DNA from: Excoecaria cochinchinensis
Taxonomy: Eukaryota; Streptophyta; Magnoliopsida; Malpighiales; Euphorbiaceae
Reading direction: 5' to 3'
DNA length: 64,000 bases
NCBI GenBank assembly: GCA_947683425.1
Contig: CANTUQ010000109.1
Location: 2,262,501-2,326,500 of the forward strand
The position numbers and the translations under genes were made by a program. Numbering within the stretch: the stretch's first letter is position 1; each line of letters opens with the position of its first letter. Below the pieces are notes generated by a model. The model did no database searches. It saw only the letters and a list, made by a program, of their open reading frames with translations, and was not told the DNA's origin. This document shows, piece after piece, positions 13,205-23,378 of this stretch.

Positions 13205-13315
13205 GGTGTGAATACCAACACTAATGTATTGGATTCTATTGGAACTCAAAAGTTAAACGTGCGCACGCCAAAGAAATCTTAGGATGGGTGACCGCCCGGA
13301 AAATTCCTGAGGCAA
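13205..13315 (+). other. Degenerate 5S rRNA-like domain inside the LTR
   Basis: Remembered plant 5S rRNA aligns across the whole stretch with few gaps: GGTGTGAATACCAACACTAA at the 5' end, GGAACTCAAAAGTTAAACGT over the internal A-box region (about 13241-13260) and GGATGGGTGACCGCCCGG (13282-13299) over the C-box region. It is too diverged to be a functional 5S gene. The described precedent is the Cassandra family of short LTR elements, which carry 5S sequence in the LTR; this LTR is far longer. Confidence 0.75.
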
Positions 13316-13799
13316 AAATATTTTATTTGACAATTGAAAAATACTAGTCGCGACTAGTTTAATGATAAAATTTAGAGGGAAAACAAGGTCAAATAAGCTT
13401 TCGAAAGTCAAAAATAAGAAAAGTCTCGGGTTCGGTTCAAATAGTAACTGGGTTTGACCCAGATTTGACCAAAGTTTTAAAAATAGCAAATGATCTTCAA
13501 AATTTGTAGGAAGTTCTAGATTTATTATAAATAATATGTATAATTATTTGACAGTGAAAAAGCAGTTTTAGGATAACACCGAAAATTGCCTAATCGGACT
13601 GATTTTAGAGAACCGAACCAAAAATGGACTCCGATTGAGCTGAAAATTTTTATAAGAATTACGAAATTAATTTTGGGAGGAATTGATTTTGGGAAACAAA
13701 AGAAATTAATTAAGGTTATAAAATGCGTTAAATAATGAATTTGGGCTTGGACCTTGGTGGAACCACTTGGTTGGACCAAGCCCAACCCATTAAACTCAT

Positions 13800-13807
13800 T
13801 ATAAAAG
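13800..13807 (+). promoter_or_regulatory. LTR TATA box
   Basis: TATAAAAG is followed about 30 bp later by CT-rich leader sequence (CTTCTCCCTCTCTCCC at 13840-13860). This is the usual layout of a Pol II LTR promoter. It lies about 490 bp downstream of the 5S-like domain. Confidence 0.5.
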
Positions 13808-14859
13808 GCAGAAAAATCTGATTTTCCAAAATTTACTTCAACCTTCTCCCTCTCTCCCATTTCCTCTTCTTGGCCAAAATTACATTTCTTTTCCTTTCCA
13901 TTGATTTCTTCATTTTCTACTCAATTTTCTCCCAAAAACCAAGTATCTAGATTAAAGTTTAGCCTCTCTATTACATGGAAACAACTTCTAATCTTCATTT
14001 GGGGTGATTAAAGTGGGAACAACAAGTGTTCAATATTATGTGCCAAAATTGAGGTAAGAGAAATTGAAGGTTTTAATTTAGTTTAGAGGTTCAAATAGGT
14101 AGTTTTAGATGTGTAGAGCATAGATATGTGATTATTTTACATAAAAGAAGAAAGAAATTGATGGATTTATACCTTGAAAATTCGTCCACTTTAGGAATTT
14201 TATAAAGAGGAAGTTGTTTTATGGATTGAAGGCTATGGAAAGCAAGTTTCAAGGATGGAGAACAAGAAATTGAGGTTAGTGGATATTGATGTAGTATGAT
14301 TTTAGGTTATGTATATATGACATGTGTGTGTTAAATGCATGTTAAATTGAAATCAACCATATAAACATGCTTATCACTACAAAAAAAATTAAAATTAGCG
14401 ATGACAATATTTCCATCAATATTTCCGTCGCTAATTAGCGACAATTTTAAAAATTGGTCGTGAAAATCCATTTTTCATTTTTTGCGACTAATTTAGTGAC
14501 GAAAAACAGAAGCAATCGCTAAATTATAGCGGCAATTTACGTTGCTATTTTTTGCTACTAATTTAACGAATAAAAAATCCTTCGCTATTTTATGCGACTA
14601 ATTTAACAACTAAAAAATTCGTTCCTAAAATAGCAAGGCAATATCAGTCGCTAAATTTGCAGTCAATTTTAGCGACTTTGTTTGCGACCGATTTAGCAAT
14701 CTAAACTTGTTGTCGCTAAACACACTTGAATTAGCGACGGAATAGTGATTGATATTTCTGTCGCTAAATTTTTTTTAATTTATTTTAATATGAAAATAAT
14801 TTTCGAACATTAAAGTGATACTTTAGCGACGAAATAATCCGTCGCTATTTTGTCGGTAA

Positions 14860-15503
14860 AATTGATTATAATATTAATAAAAGTATGCATACATGCTTAT
14901 AGTTATTATTTTTTTTAATATTTTTGCTTTACACATGAATTTTAATTTGTCTAAAATAAATTTTTTATTGTTCAATTATTTAAAAATTTAATGAAAATAT
15001 TAGATGTATGAATTGAAATTAATATTAATAAAAAAATTTATTAAGTAATATGTGTTGATACTATTTTTGGGTTAATTAATAATTTTGACTAAATAATTAA
15101 ATTAAAATACACAAATTAATATATGTATGTAGATATTGCAATGCCCCTACAAATAAATAATTATATAAATAAATTAATTAAATTATAGGTTAACTTTGTT
15201 ATTTTTTGAAAAATTAAGAATTATTCTAGATTTTTATCGAATTTCCTAAGTTTTTCTATTTTGCTACTTTTGCTGCGTCAATAAATGTATGTATATATTG
15301 TAACACCCCGATAATTTCTGAGTTGTGAACAGTACCATAGTAGATTTGTAATGTCCTAAAAATTTCTGATATTGTAAATAATAATTTGATAGGCTAAAAA
15401 TTTACCAAATGTCAATTTTGACCCAAATGATCCGAAATTTTCTTTGGAATCCACAAAATTAAATATATTTAATTATAGCTAAATAAGTAACTAAATATGA
15501 GTA

Positions 15504-15535
<32 letters not shown>

Positions 15536-17173
15536 AAGAGCCAAATAACAAAAAAATAATAATAAGAATAATAAAATAATAAAAATAACTTAAGTCAAGA
15601 AAGAAAAGGGAAAATGGGGAATACATACAAAGGAGGGAAGCGAGAGAGAGAGAGAGAGAGCGGCGGAGAGTAGATTTAGATTTGCTTAGCCACCCCCCTA
15701 GTATCGTTATTCCGTCGCCACTCGCCCTGCACCCCTGCGTACCCACTCCGGCATCCCTTTCCCTCTCGCTGCGTACCAGATCTAGCCGCCTGCTCTGCCC
15801 CCTCTCACTGCGCGCCAGATCTACGAAGTAAGGTAAAAATGTTGTGTTTTGGGAGGTAAGGTAAAAATGTTGTGTTTTGTTTTGTTCCCTCGCATTTCAT
15901 CGATCTTCACTCTTCAGTCCTCATTTTTCCCTAACCCTATTTTTTCTCATCACTCTCCACTGTAGCTGCCTGGTAGTCGACGCCTCCCTCCCTCCGATCG
16001 TCGGAGCTATTGGTAGACTGTACGGTTGTGACTTCAATTAGCAAAAGGTTCTGATTTATCATCTTCAATTCTTCTTTTCATTGTTTTCAATTTTCTTTTA
16101 TCTATCATTCTTTTCATTGTTTTCAATCTTCTTCTTCTGATTCTTCATTTTTTTTATTTCAATTCTTCATTTCATGGTACTGATATATTTGGTTTACTGA
16201 TTCCACATTTTTCTTTCTTTTTTAGACACACAAGCCACTAGACTCGATTTTCTTGTTCTGTTTTAGGCTTTGCTCTTTTAAACAGGTATGCTTCTGAATT
16301 TGTGTTTATTTCTAGCTTAGCTTCTTCTTCCGTTCTATATACTGTGGTTTTGTTTCAAAAAATGGTAGCTCATCTGGAGCAATTGCTTGCACTGCTGCTT
16401 ATATTAGATATGTTTCACTGATTCATTGTCTGCAGTCTTTAAAAATTTGCATTTCTTGTCTTAGATTAGGTAATCAAGCTTAAAATTGAAGTAATTCTGA
16501 GTTTTCATTATTGAATTAGATGGCTTTCCCCTAATTGCTCTGATTAGTATTGTAGCTAGAAAGAAAAGAAAAACTTTTGATTATCAGAGTCAAAAATTAT
16601 AAATAAAAAAATTTTGATTTTCTCAGCAATGAGGGATTATCAATTTATCATGTTAGTTTTTTTTTTTATTATAACCAAGCACAAGAAAAGTTAAAAATAA
16701 AAGCAAGCCCAGATGACACAATCAAAAGTTCTCATGCTGACAATAAACCTTTTGGCTCGCAGTTTATGGCACTTGGATTATTCTTTTTTAAAATTTTATG
16801 TGAAATTAAATTATTCTACTTCTTTTGTTAATGTTTGTTAATCAAGTCAGTTGCCATGTTTACAAGTAAGTAACTCAAATTGGAAGCTTGTGACTTTAAA
16901 TACTCATTCACTTAATTATTCTATTTCGTTTGTTGATAAGCTTTAGCTATCTTTGATATCTCTTACATCTTTTGTTTTTAGGAATCTTTCTATGTGTTTT
17001 TGCGCAAAATATTTTAAAAAGATTTGTTATAATTTTATTCTTATACTAAAAACAACAGAGAAAATAATTAATCTTCAAATGCTAAGTCCATAATGTAATT
17101 AACACCATAATAAGATAGGCTTACGCAATCAGAGAGCCCTACTGGTTTGGAACCTAGGACATGAATTCCCATA
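14860..17173. other. CACTA interior with a GC-rich, promoter- and leader-like stretch
   Basis: After the subterminal repeats comes AT-rich sequence with a second TGTAACACCCCG motif (about 15299). A TG/TA microsatellite (15504-15535) follows, then a GC-rich block (about 15640-16020) with CT-rich segments and a short duplicated AAGGTAAAAATGTTGTGTTT phrase. From 16040 the sequence becomes T-rich and intron-like. No protein is recognised. It could be the element's own promoter and leader or a captured gene 5' end. Confidence 0.4.
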
Positions 17174-17182
17174 TAAAAATTA

Positions 17183-17368
17183 GGACAAACCCATCTAAAA
17201 ACACTTGAACTTGTCAGTAAAATTCATTTTGACACCTGAACCCGATAACGATCAAATAAACACCTAAACTATCTAATTTCTGTATTTTTAAACACTCATT
17301 ATTGAGTTGGCAGCAAGTATGTTTCACCCATTTTCTTAAGTGCGTGTTGAAGGTTTACCGGTAAATAA

Positions 17369-17399
<31 letters not shown>

Positions 17400-18474
17400 A
17401 ACTCTCTCCCTCTCAGTTGTCCCTTTGTCCATTATTTTTCCAACATAACGTACAAAACCCAACAAACAAAACCCAGAATACCAATCATCATGGCAAGTTC
17501 ATAGCATACAAAACCTAGCAAACACAAAATCTGGGATGATAATGGGATCCTCCTCAATTGGATCCAGGCTTACTATAAATCTTTTTAGGAAAAACCACTA
17601 TGCAAATATTAATCATAATCATTGTTCTTCACCGTCAATATATAAAAATCCATATCATGCTCGTTTTCACCATTAACAAAAAAAAAGTATTCAGCAATCA
17701 ATTTAGCTTCTCTTAGAAAGCTTCTATTGCAACAAACCCACATGAAAAATAAAATAAGTAAAATAGACCCAAATCACCTCAATAAAAAATTAGTAGAAAT
17801 TGAAGAAAGTGTTAGTTAGCAAAATTCATAATTCAAAATTCATAATAATAATAATAATAAAAGGGATGAAGAAGCAAAATAGAGGAGGCGGCGACGAGAG
17901 GAGGAGGAACAGGCGAGAAGAGGAAAGGAGAGAGTGAAGAATCTAGTGCGCGCGGCAAGGGGACAGAGCAACAGCGACGGCTGGCACCGGCATTGCGAGT
18001 GGGGCAGAGGGAAAGAGAGGATTGAGCCCCACGCGAGAGAGGGAAGGAAAGGATGAGTCGTGTGCGCAAGGCCAGAGGGAGGTGGACGGACTAGCAGAAC
18101 GGTGCTGAGGGAGAGGGGGAAAGGCAGAGGGAGGAACGGTACCGCGGGGGGGGGGGGGTGTGGGGTGGGGGTGGGGGACACAGGAAGGAAGGAGAAGAAA
18201 AAAATAAAAAGTCGAAGAGAGGAATAATTTAACAGACATGTGTCGGTGATTTATGTATGACTGACACATGCTGGTTATTATAGCGAGTGACTTTCACATA
18301 CTAAATTGGTTCTGTTTTATCTAATATTTGTGTTTAAAAATATCAAAATTAGATAGTTTGAGTGTTTAAAATATCGAAATTAAATAATTTTAATGTTTAT
18401 TTGGTTGTTTTTACAGTTAAGGTATCATTATGAATTTTATTGACAAGTTTGGATGTCTCTCTATGGGTTTACCC
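17183..18474. mobile_element. Mutator-like element (candidate Pack-MULE), perfect 9-bp target duplication
   Basis: TAAAAATTA flanks both sides (17174-17182 and 18475-18483). The left terminal repeat starts GGACAAACCCATCTAAAAAC and the right, read inversely, GGGTAAACCCATAGAGAGAC. The inverted match continues for about 120 bp. The 1,292-bp element has no transposase. Its centre (about 17865-18190) is strongly GC-rich and purine-rich on the + strand, unlike the AT-rich arms, which could be a captured gene fragment. The open frames there (proline/serine-rich on the - strand) look like by-products of base composition. Confidence 0.82.
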
Positions 18475-18667
18475 TAAAAATTATAGTCTATTGTAGACAT
18501 CGGGTCCTGAGACAGCCTAGACCGAAGTTACCCAATAATGAAAATGATACCAGTTCACAGGCAAAAGATATATAGAAGTGATGATTTCCTCGAAAAATAT
18601 GTTTTTTGTTTTTAATTTAAAAAGGGGGGGGGGGGGGGGGGGAGAGAGTTTTTGGAGGGCCTGTGGT

Positions 18668-18772
18668 GTGAGGCTCATCTCACGTTGGTGAGATATAGCC
18701 TCACTGCGTGAGGCCCATCTCACGTTGGTGTGATGCAGCCTCACTGCGTGAGGCCCATCTCACCTCGGTGAG
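18668..18772 (+). repeat. Tandem 40-bp hairpin units in LTR-A
   Basis: Each unit reads GTGAGGC, spacer, ATCTCAC, 4-nt loop, GTGAGAT, spacer, GCCTCAC, so an inner 7-bp stem nests inside an outer 7-bp stem. Units start at 18668, 18708 and 18748; the third is truncated after GTGAG. The 3' LTR has only one unit (about 58050-58085). Confidence 0.85.
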
Positions 18773-19700
18773 GGGTAACGTGAGACAGATCTCACCTGCC
18801 TCATGCGCCTAACTATCCCCAGCACCCCCTCTACCATTATTTTGGGGAATTTGGTTGAAAAACGGAGGATTATGGCTGATTTGGTGGAAAAAGAAACCTA
18901 ATCCTTCAGAGGGAGTATAAAAGAAAAAGTTGAAGAGAAAAAGGAGGATTATTTTTGAGAGGAGGCCGAAGAACTCAAAAGGAAGACAGAGAGAAAAGAA
19001 AGCTTTGAGAGCAAGAAAGCGATTTTTATTCTCAAAGCATTATAAGATTGTTTCTTGAATCTAGAAAATTAATTCCTGTTGTTTAAGATTCAATCGTCTT
19101 TGTTTTTTTTTTCTTTAACGTAACCTTTTTTTTAAAGTTTTTATTAGTCTTTGTTTTTTTATCCTTTTCAAGAAAAGCAAGGAGGAAAACCAGAACTTGT
19201 TCATCTGCAAATCTAAAATCAATATCTGAGGGTAAATCCTGGGATAAACCTCTTTTTCTTTCATTCTTCTTTTTTTTTCATTTCTTATTTTTCTTTACTA
19301 AGTTTCTTATGATGTACATGCTGTATATATTTGTTATTTGATTTTATTAATATATATATTGTATGATTGTTGTTGTTTTGTTATCTGATGTGAACTCTAA
19401 ATATTTGTCATGGTTGATCGGCATATTTGTTGTTCTAGTATGCATGTTTTGATGGCATATTATCATATTTATTCAGTCTGTTAACGATACTCTGTTCGTC
19501 CCTGTTTTTATGTTTGTCTGATTGTGGTTTTGTTTTGTCCGAGTCGTGACTTGCCGTTCAAGTCGTGTCTTTATTTTGTTCAAATTGTGACTACCCGATC
19601 GAATTTTGTCTTTGTCTTTGTCTGAACTGTTGTTTTCCTGATCGGATAGTGCCTTTATTTTTTTGCCCGATCAGTCGCGTCTCTCACAGTAGCAGACATT

Positions 19701-19753
19701 GCACGAGTCGTGCAATGAGTGCACGAGTCGTGCAATGCGTGCACGAGTCGTGC
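19701..19753 (+). repeat. Three 20-bp repeats of the palindrome GCACGAGTCGTGC in LTR-A
   Basis: GCACGAGTCGTGC recurs at 19701, 19721 and 19741. The 3' LTR has four degenerate copies (about 59008-59085, for example GCACTACTCGTGC). This looks like an expandable protein-binding or stem-forming array in the LTR. Confidence 0.8.
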
Positions 19754-20049
19754 ACTAGTCTTATTTCCTCCCCTTTCTTTGGCGTTTCTTTCTCTTTACC
19801 CGAGCATCTTCTTTCCTTTTACCTAAGTACCCGACCGAATATATAACAGATAAACGCATGAAATATAATATAGTTTGCCCCATTTATTTTGTCAATTTCT
19901 GTTTTAGTTTATTTTGCCATATTTTAGTTTTCTTTTATTCAATATATTTCCTGTAACAATTATCAATGCTATATTGTTGAATTATTTGTCACCGTTTGAT
20001 TATGTTTTTTAACTTATTTGTTTTTTTTCTACCTGTTAGTCATTGTTCG

Positions 20050-20096
<47 letters not shown>

Positions 20097-21083
20097 CATT
20101 TAATTACTTTACTAACATTTTATTTTATTTTTGTTTCGTTGCCTCAAAAATTGTTTATCTATACGAGTTATATTTGTGCACGGGATGGAGGATTGGGAGA
20201 CCAAAGACCTTCAATTTAGGGTTTGCATTTTTTAATTATTGTATTTCCTTTTATTATTACTTTCTATGTGTTGTATGTAAAAATGTATTTTAGATTCATC
20301 CATATTATAGAAAATCACGTTTTTTACAATAATTAATAACTTGAAATTTTTCTTAATAAAATGGACAAATGTCCTATTTTAACCAATAAAATCTCACTAT
20401 TAAATAGATAACTAATTTTCACAAAATAGGATCACTCATTCCCGTTTTCTCAATCAATGCGCAAAAGTAGTTCTCCAATCTTTTTAAGTTAATAAAAAGG
20501 AACCAATGTTTCTAAAATTCAATAAACCTCCCGATTTATGTATGCTGCATTTTTAATTATCTTGTATGTATTATTTATTCATTTTGGGGCCCTTATAATT
20601 AATTTTGGGGCAAATTTTATTATGCTTTCTTATTTTTGGGGGATTGCTCTGTCCTAATTTTTTACATGTAATTTATTTATTTTTTTATCGCTTTATTTAA
20701 ATGCTTTCCAATGTGGTTGTTATGCACTTTTAATTCAATGCATAATTGTGTGAGATGAGAGATGGAATTTTAATTTCTTAAAAAATCAATTATAAACTTG
20801 ACTTAAGTCATTAATAAGAGTGAAGTTCCGAACACTTTCTCTAGTTTAGACCAATAGAGGTTAGAGACCTTTTTCAATTTCTCGTAAATTGGGTGGCGAT
20901 TCCAAAATTTCTCAAAAGTGCCTAAAGGCATCGTGAGGCTAGATGATCCTTTCCAATGTTCTATTGGAAAGGAGGCATGCAAAATGACTCATGATGCCCA
21001 AGATCAAAAAGACGCGAACCAATCCCTCGAGCCTTAAAAGCGGATTCAAAGAGGGCCTTTGCTAGGTTCGGCGTGCATCACAG

Positions 21084-21101
21084 TGGCGACTCCACTGGAG
21101 A
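21084..21101 (+). promoter_or_regulatory. Primer-binding site of A
   Basis: TGGCGACTCCACTGGAGA begins one base after the LTR, with the TGG expected opposite a tRNA CCA end. The same site occurs in C (34832-34849, - strand), and with one G-to-A change near its start in B. The priming tRNA was not identified. Confidence 0.8.
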
Positions 21102-21856
21102 ATGATCGAAACTTCGCTTCGAAAGTGACTTAAGTTAAAATTATAATTAAGTTGTTAAGAATCAAAAATTCCATTTCTAATCTAAATTGCATTGCATCCA
21201 CTAGAGCCTTAGAATTATGTTAGTTGGTCCCCTATCTATCCCGATGCATTCCTAAAATACGACCATACTTTCACTCATTGTAGGGAAGTGCTCGGGAGAA
21301 TCACTAGCCCAAGCCTCGTACTATCAAATGGTATATCAAATGGAGACCCGATTGGTCGTTATACTCATGATAAGCTAGACCCATTGGTAGGGACCATGCT
21401 TGGATAGACCTAAAGTAACACCACATTTGATCAAAGCTCATGCAATGGCAATAGATACTTCCACTAGGTGAAATGTACCATAATACCGCACTTGCTATTT
21501 GGGCTGTCATATGTTGAACAAAATCAGTTAAATTAAATGGTCTTTTATCAAAGGCTTTCATGCCCCGGTGGGCCCATCTTAATTTAGTTGAATTGTTTAA
21601 ATATATAATGGCCAAACACCCATACGAATGCACATTAGGAAAGAATTGTTATGTTGCTGGTTTTTTTTATTGTGCACCATACGTGTCCAATGGGTTCCTT
21701 GATAACCCTTGGATAAAGCCCACCTAGGAAAGAGACCGCACTACCTCGGGTGTGGGAGTAACAAGGTTGAAAGGATCTACTTGCTCGCATGTTTTTGTCT
21801 ATGCTGTATCAACACAGCCATGCATTGCACTTTGATCATGCATCATCCTAATAAAG
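21102..21856 (+). other. 5' leader of A
   Basis: This untranslated leader contains a block (about 21228-21770) recognisably shared with the leaders of B and C, including GGTATATCAAATGGAGACCC and AAGCCCACCTAGGAAAGAGA. No conserved open frame is present on either strand, so the conservation is more likely in RNA function such as packaging or dimerisation. Confidence 0.6.
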
Positions 21857-23378
21857 GTGTGTTTTGCAGCCATCATAGATTCGTCCAGGTGGTTTAGAGG
21901 TCCTGACGGTCGGTTAAGGAAGATTTTACTCTTTGGATTGCAAGAGCTAGTGTCAGATCAGAGTTCGGATTCTCTTTTAGAGGGTAGTGAGATCTTGTCT
22001 TCTGAATCATCAGTAGAAAGAAGCATGTCTAATCCATTAAGTGGTTCTGATGCAACTAGGGCAATGATTTTCGAAGAAGTGGGAAAAATAATGGAAGAGT
22101 TTGAGGCCAGGATGATGGTGATGATGGGCAACCTTGCCACTACCCTAGCCCCACTTGCGGGGCAACAGGCTGCTGCTCCAGTTAGGGAGCAAGATGAACA
22201 AGGGGCTGTTAGAGAGGATGGCCCAGCAGCAGTTGATCCACCTATAGTTGACCCAAGAGCGCCAGCTCCTGTCGAGCGTAGAAAAGGAGCGTAGAAAAGG
22301 CCGTAAATCTGTGATTGACTTATGGGAGGAGCAAGACGAACAGACGGTAGTAAAAGGAAAGTCGCCCAAGCCGAAGGATGCGATGTGGAGGAAAATGGAA
22401 GAAAGGTTTGAAGCTATGATGAGGATGTTGAAGGTAGAAAGAGGAATGAACGTTGAGGATCGGGAGCTGGATAGTGATGATCTGATCCCTCAGAACTTCA
22501 AAATGCCTGATATTCCCAAATTTGATGGCACTTTCAATCCCACCGCAAACATAAAGCAGTACTCGTTGGTAATGAAGGGCACTACTTTAACAAAGAGACA
22601 GAAGATTGGGTATTTTTGTCTGAACTTAACTGGCCCAGCGGTGGATTGGTATCATGGGCTAGACCGAAGGACGAAGAAGGATTGGGATTTACTGATAGAG
22701 GAGTTTATCAGACAGTATAATTAAAGTACCAGGATGGAGGTAACTCTGAAAGACCTGGAATTGTTACAGCAAAAGGCAGGCGAGTCTTTCTACGAGTATG
22801 TGACCCGATGGAGAAATCGGGTAATGGAGATGAAAAGGAAGCCAGATACTCAAGATCAGATACGACTGTTCATAAAAAATGCGATCCCGTATTTGAGAGA
22901 TGGACTAAAGATGAAGGAATTGAGAGACTGAGAGTCTTTAAAAGACATCGCTATCGAGGCTGAGGGAGAGTACCTTTCGAGCAAGGCCAACAGTGAAGCT
23001 TATGCTAAGAGGGGCTATACTAATTAAGGGGCAAACAAGTCGGCAAGTTCCAGTAGTGCCAATAGAAGTGGGAAGACAGCTGAGGTATCGACAACAGGAG
23101 TAAGTCCGAGGTACTTCTCAAATTTGGGTCAACTTTTATCATGGGTATTAAAGAGATTGATAAAGGAGGGGAAGTTACAACCCCTGCAACCCAGGCTAGC
23201 TAGGACCCAAGGACAGCCAGGGCATAAGGAGAACGAATATTGTGCTTATCACCAACATATTGGGCATCTGATAGACAATTGCATAATGCCGAGGCACAAG
23301 ATTTAGGATCTGATTGATAGTAAGCAGATCACTAATCCTGAACGGAGAGAGAGCAAGAAGAAGTCCAGCTATAATGCA
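21857..23378 (+). pseudogene. gag: gag of retrotransposon A, decayed
   Basis: The frame opens near 21857 with a leader-proximal IIDSSRWFRGPDGRL motif that is also in B and C. A retrotransposon gag domain follows (PDIPKFDGTFNPTANIKQY, AVDWYHGL), then GESFYEYVTRWRNRV and a zinc-knuckle-like YCAYHQHIGHLIDNC at about 23240-23282. A 13-bp tandem duplication (22274-22299) shifts the frame. In-frame stops at 22722-22724, 22929-22931, 23025-23027 and 23304-23306 break the rest; several are explained by C-to-T change of glutamine codons. Gag would form the particle coat. It is not functional here. Confidence 0.85.
22274..22299 (+). repeat. 13-bp tandem duplication causing a gag frameshift
   Basis: GAGCGTAGAAAAG occurs twice in direct tandem (22274-22286, 22287-22299). 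The reading frame before the pair connects to the frame after it only if one copy is discounted, so the duplication explains the shift. Confidence 0.85.

Larger units (their letters stand above)
13093..14374 (+). mobile_element. 5' part of a long LTR-type element (continues at 61490)
   Basis: It starts TGTAATGGCC, a variant of the TGTAACACCC LTR start. It holds a 5S rRNA-like domain (13205-13315) and then a TATA box at 13800-13807 followed by pyrimidine-rich leader-like sequence (13830-13930). It is broken at 14375 by the CACTA element. The right flank from 61490 carries segments homologous to the inverted LTR fragment at 10835-13092, so both flanks appear to belong to one family. The far end is outside the window. 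Confidence 0.5.
18492..21082 (+). repeat. 5' LTR of retrotransposon A
   Basis: It is 2,591 bp, running from TGTAGACATCGGGTCC to GCGTGCATCACA. It holds a G-run (about 18626-18642), a 40-bp hairpin array (18668-18772), a GAGTATAAAAGAAAAAG leader-proximal TATA (about 18910), a 20-bp palindromic array (19701-19753), an (AT)n tract (20052-20091) and a conserved hairpin (20950-20970). It is visibly diverged from the 3' copy by substitutions and indels. Confidence 0.9.

Noticed and set aside
13205..13315. Functional 5S rRNA gene
   Set aside because: Too many substitutions, including in the internal promoter region, no tandem array and no T-run terminator directly after it; it sits inside an LTR-like element.
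17833..18269. Proline/serine-rich overlapping frames in the MULE core
   Set aside because: Several overlapping frames on one strand without domains are explained by GA/CT-rich composition. The composition itself is reported instead.
21304..21633. 109-codon antisense frame in the leader of A
   Set aside because: The corresponding leaders of B and C are not open in the same frame, so conservation is at the nucleotide level.
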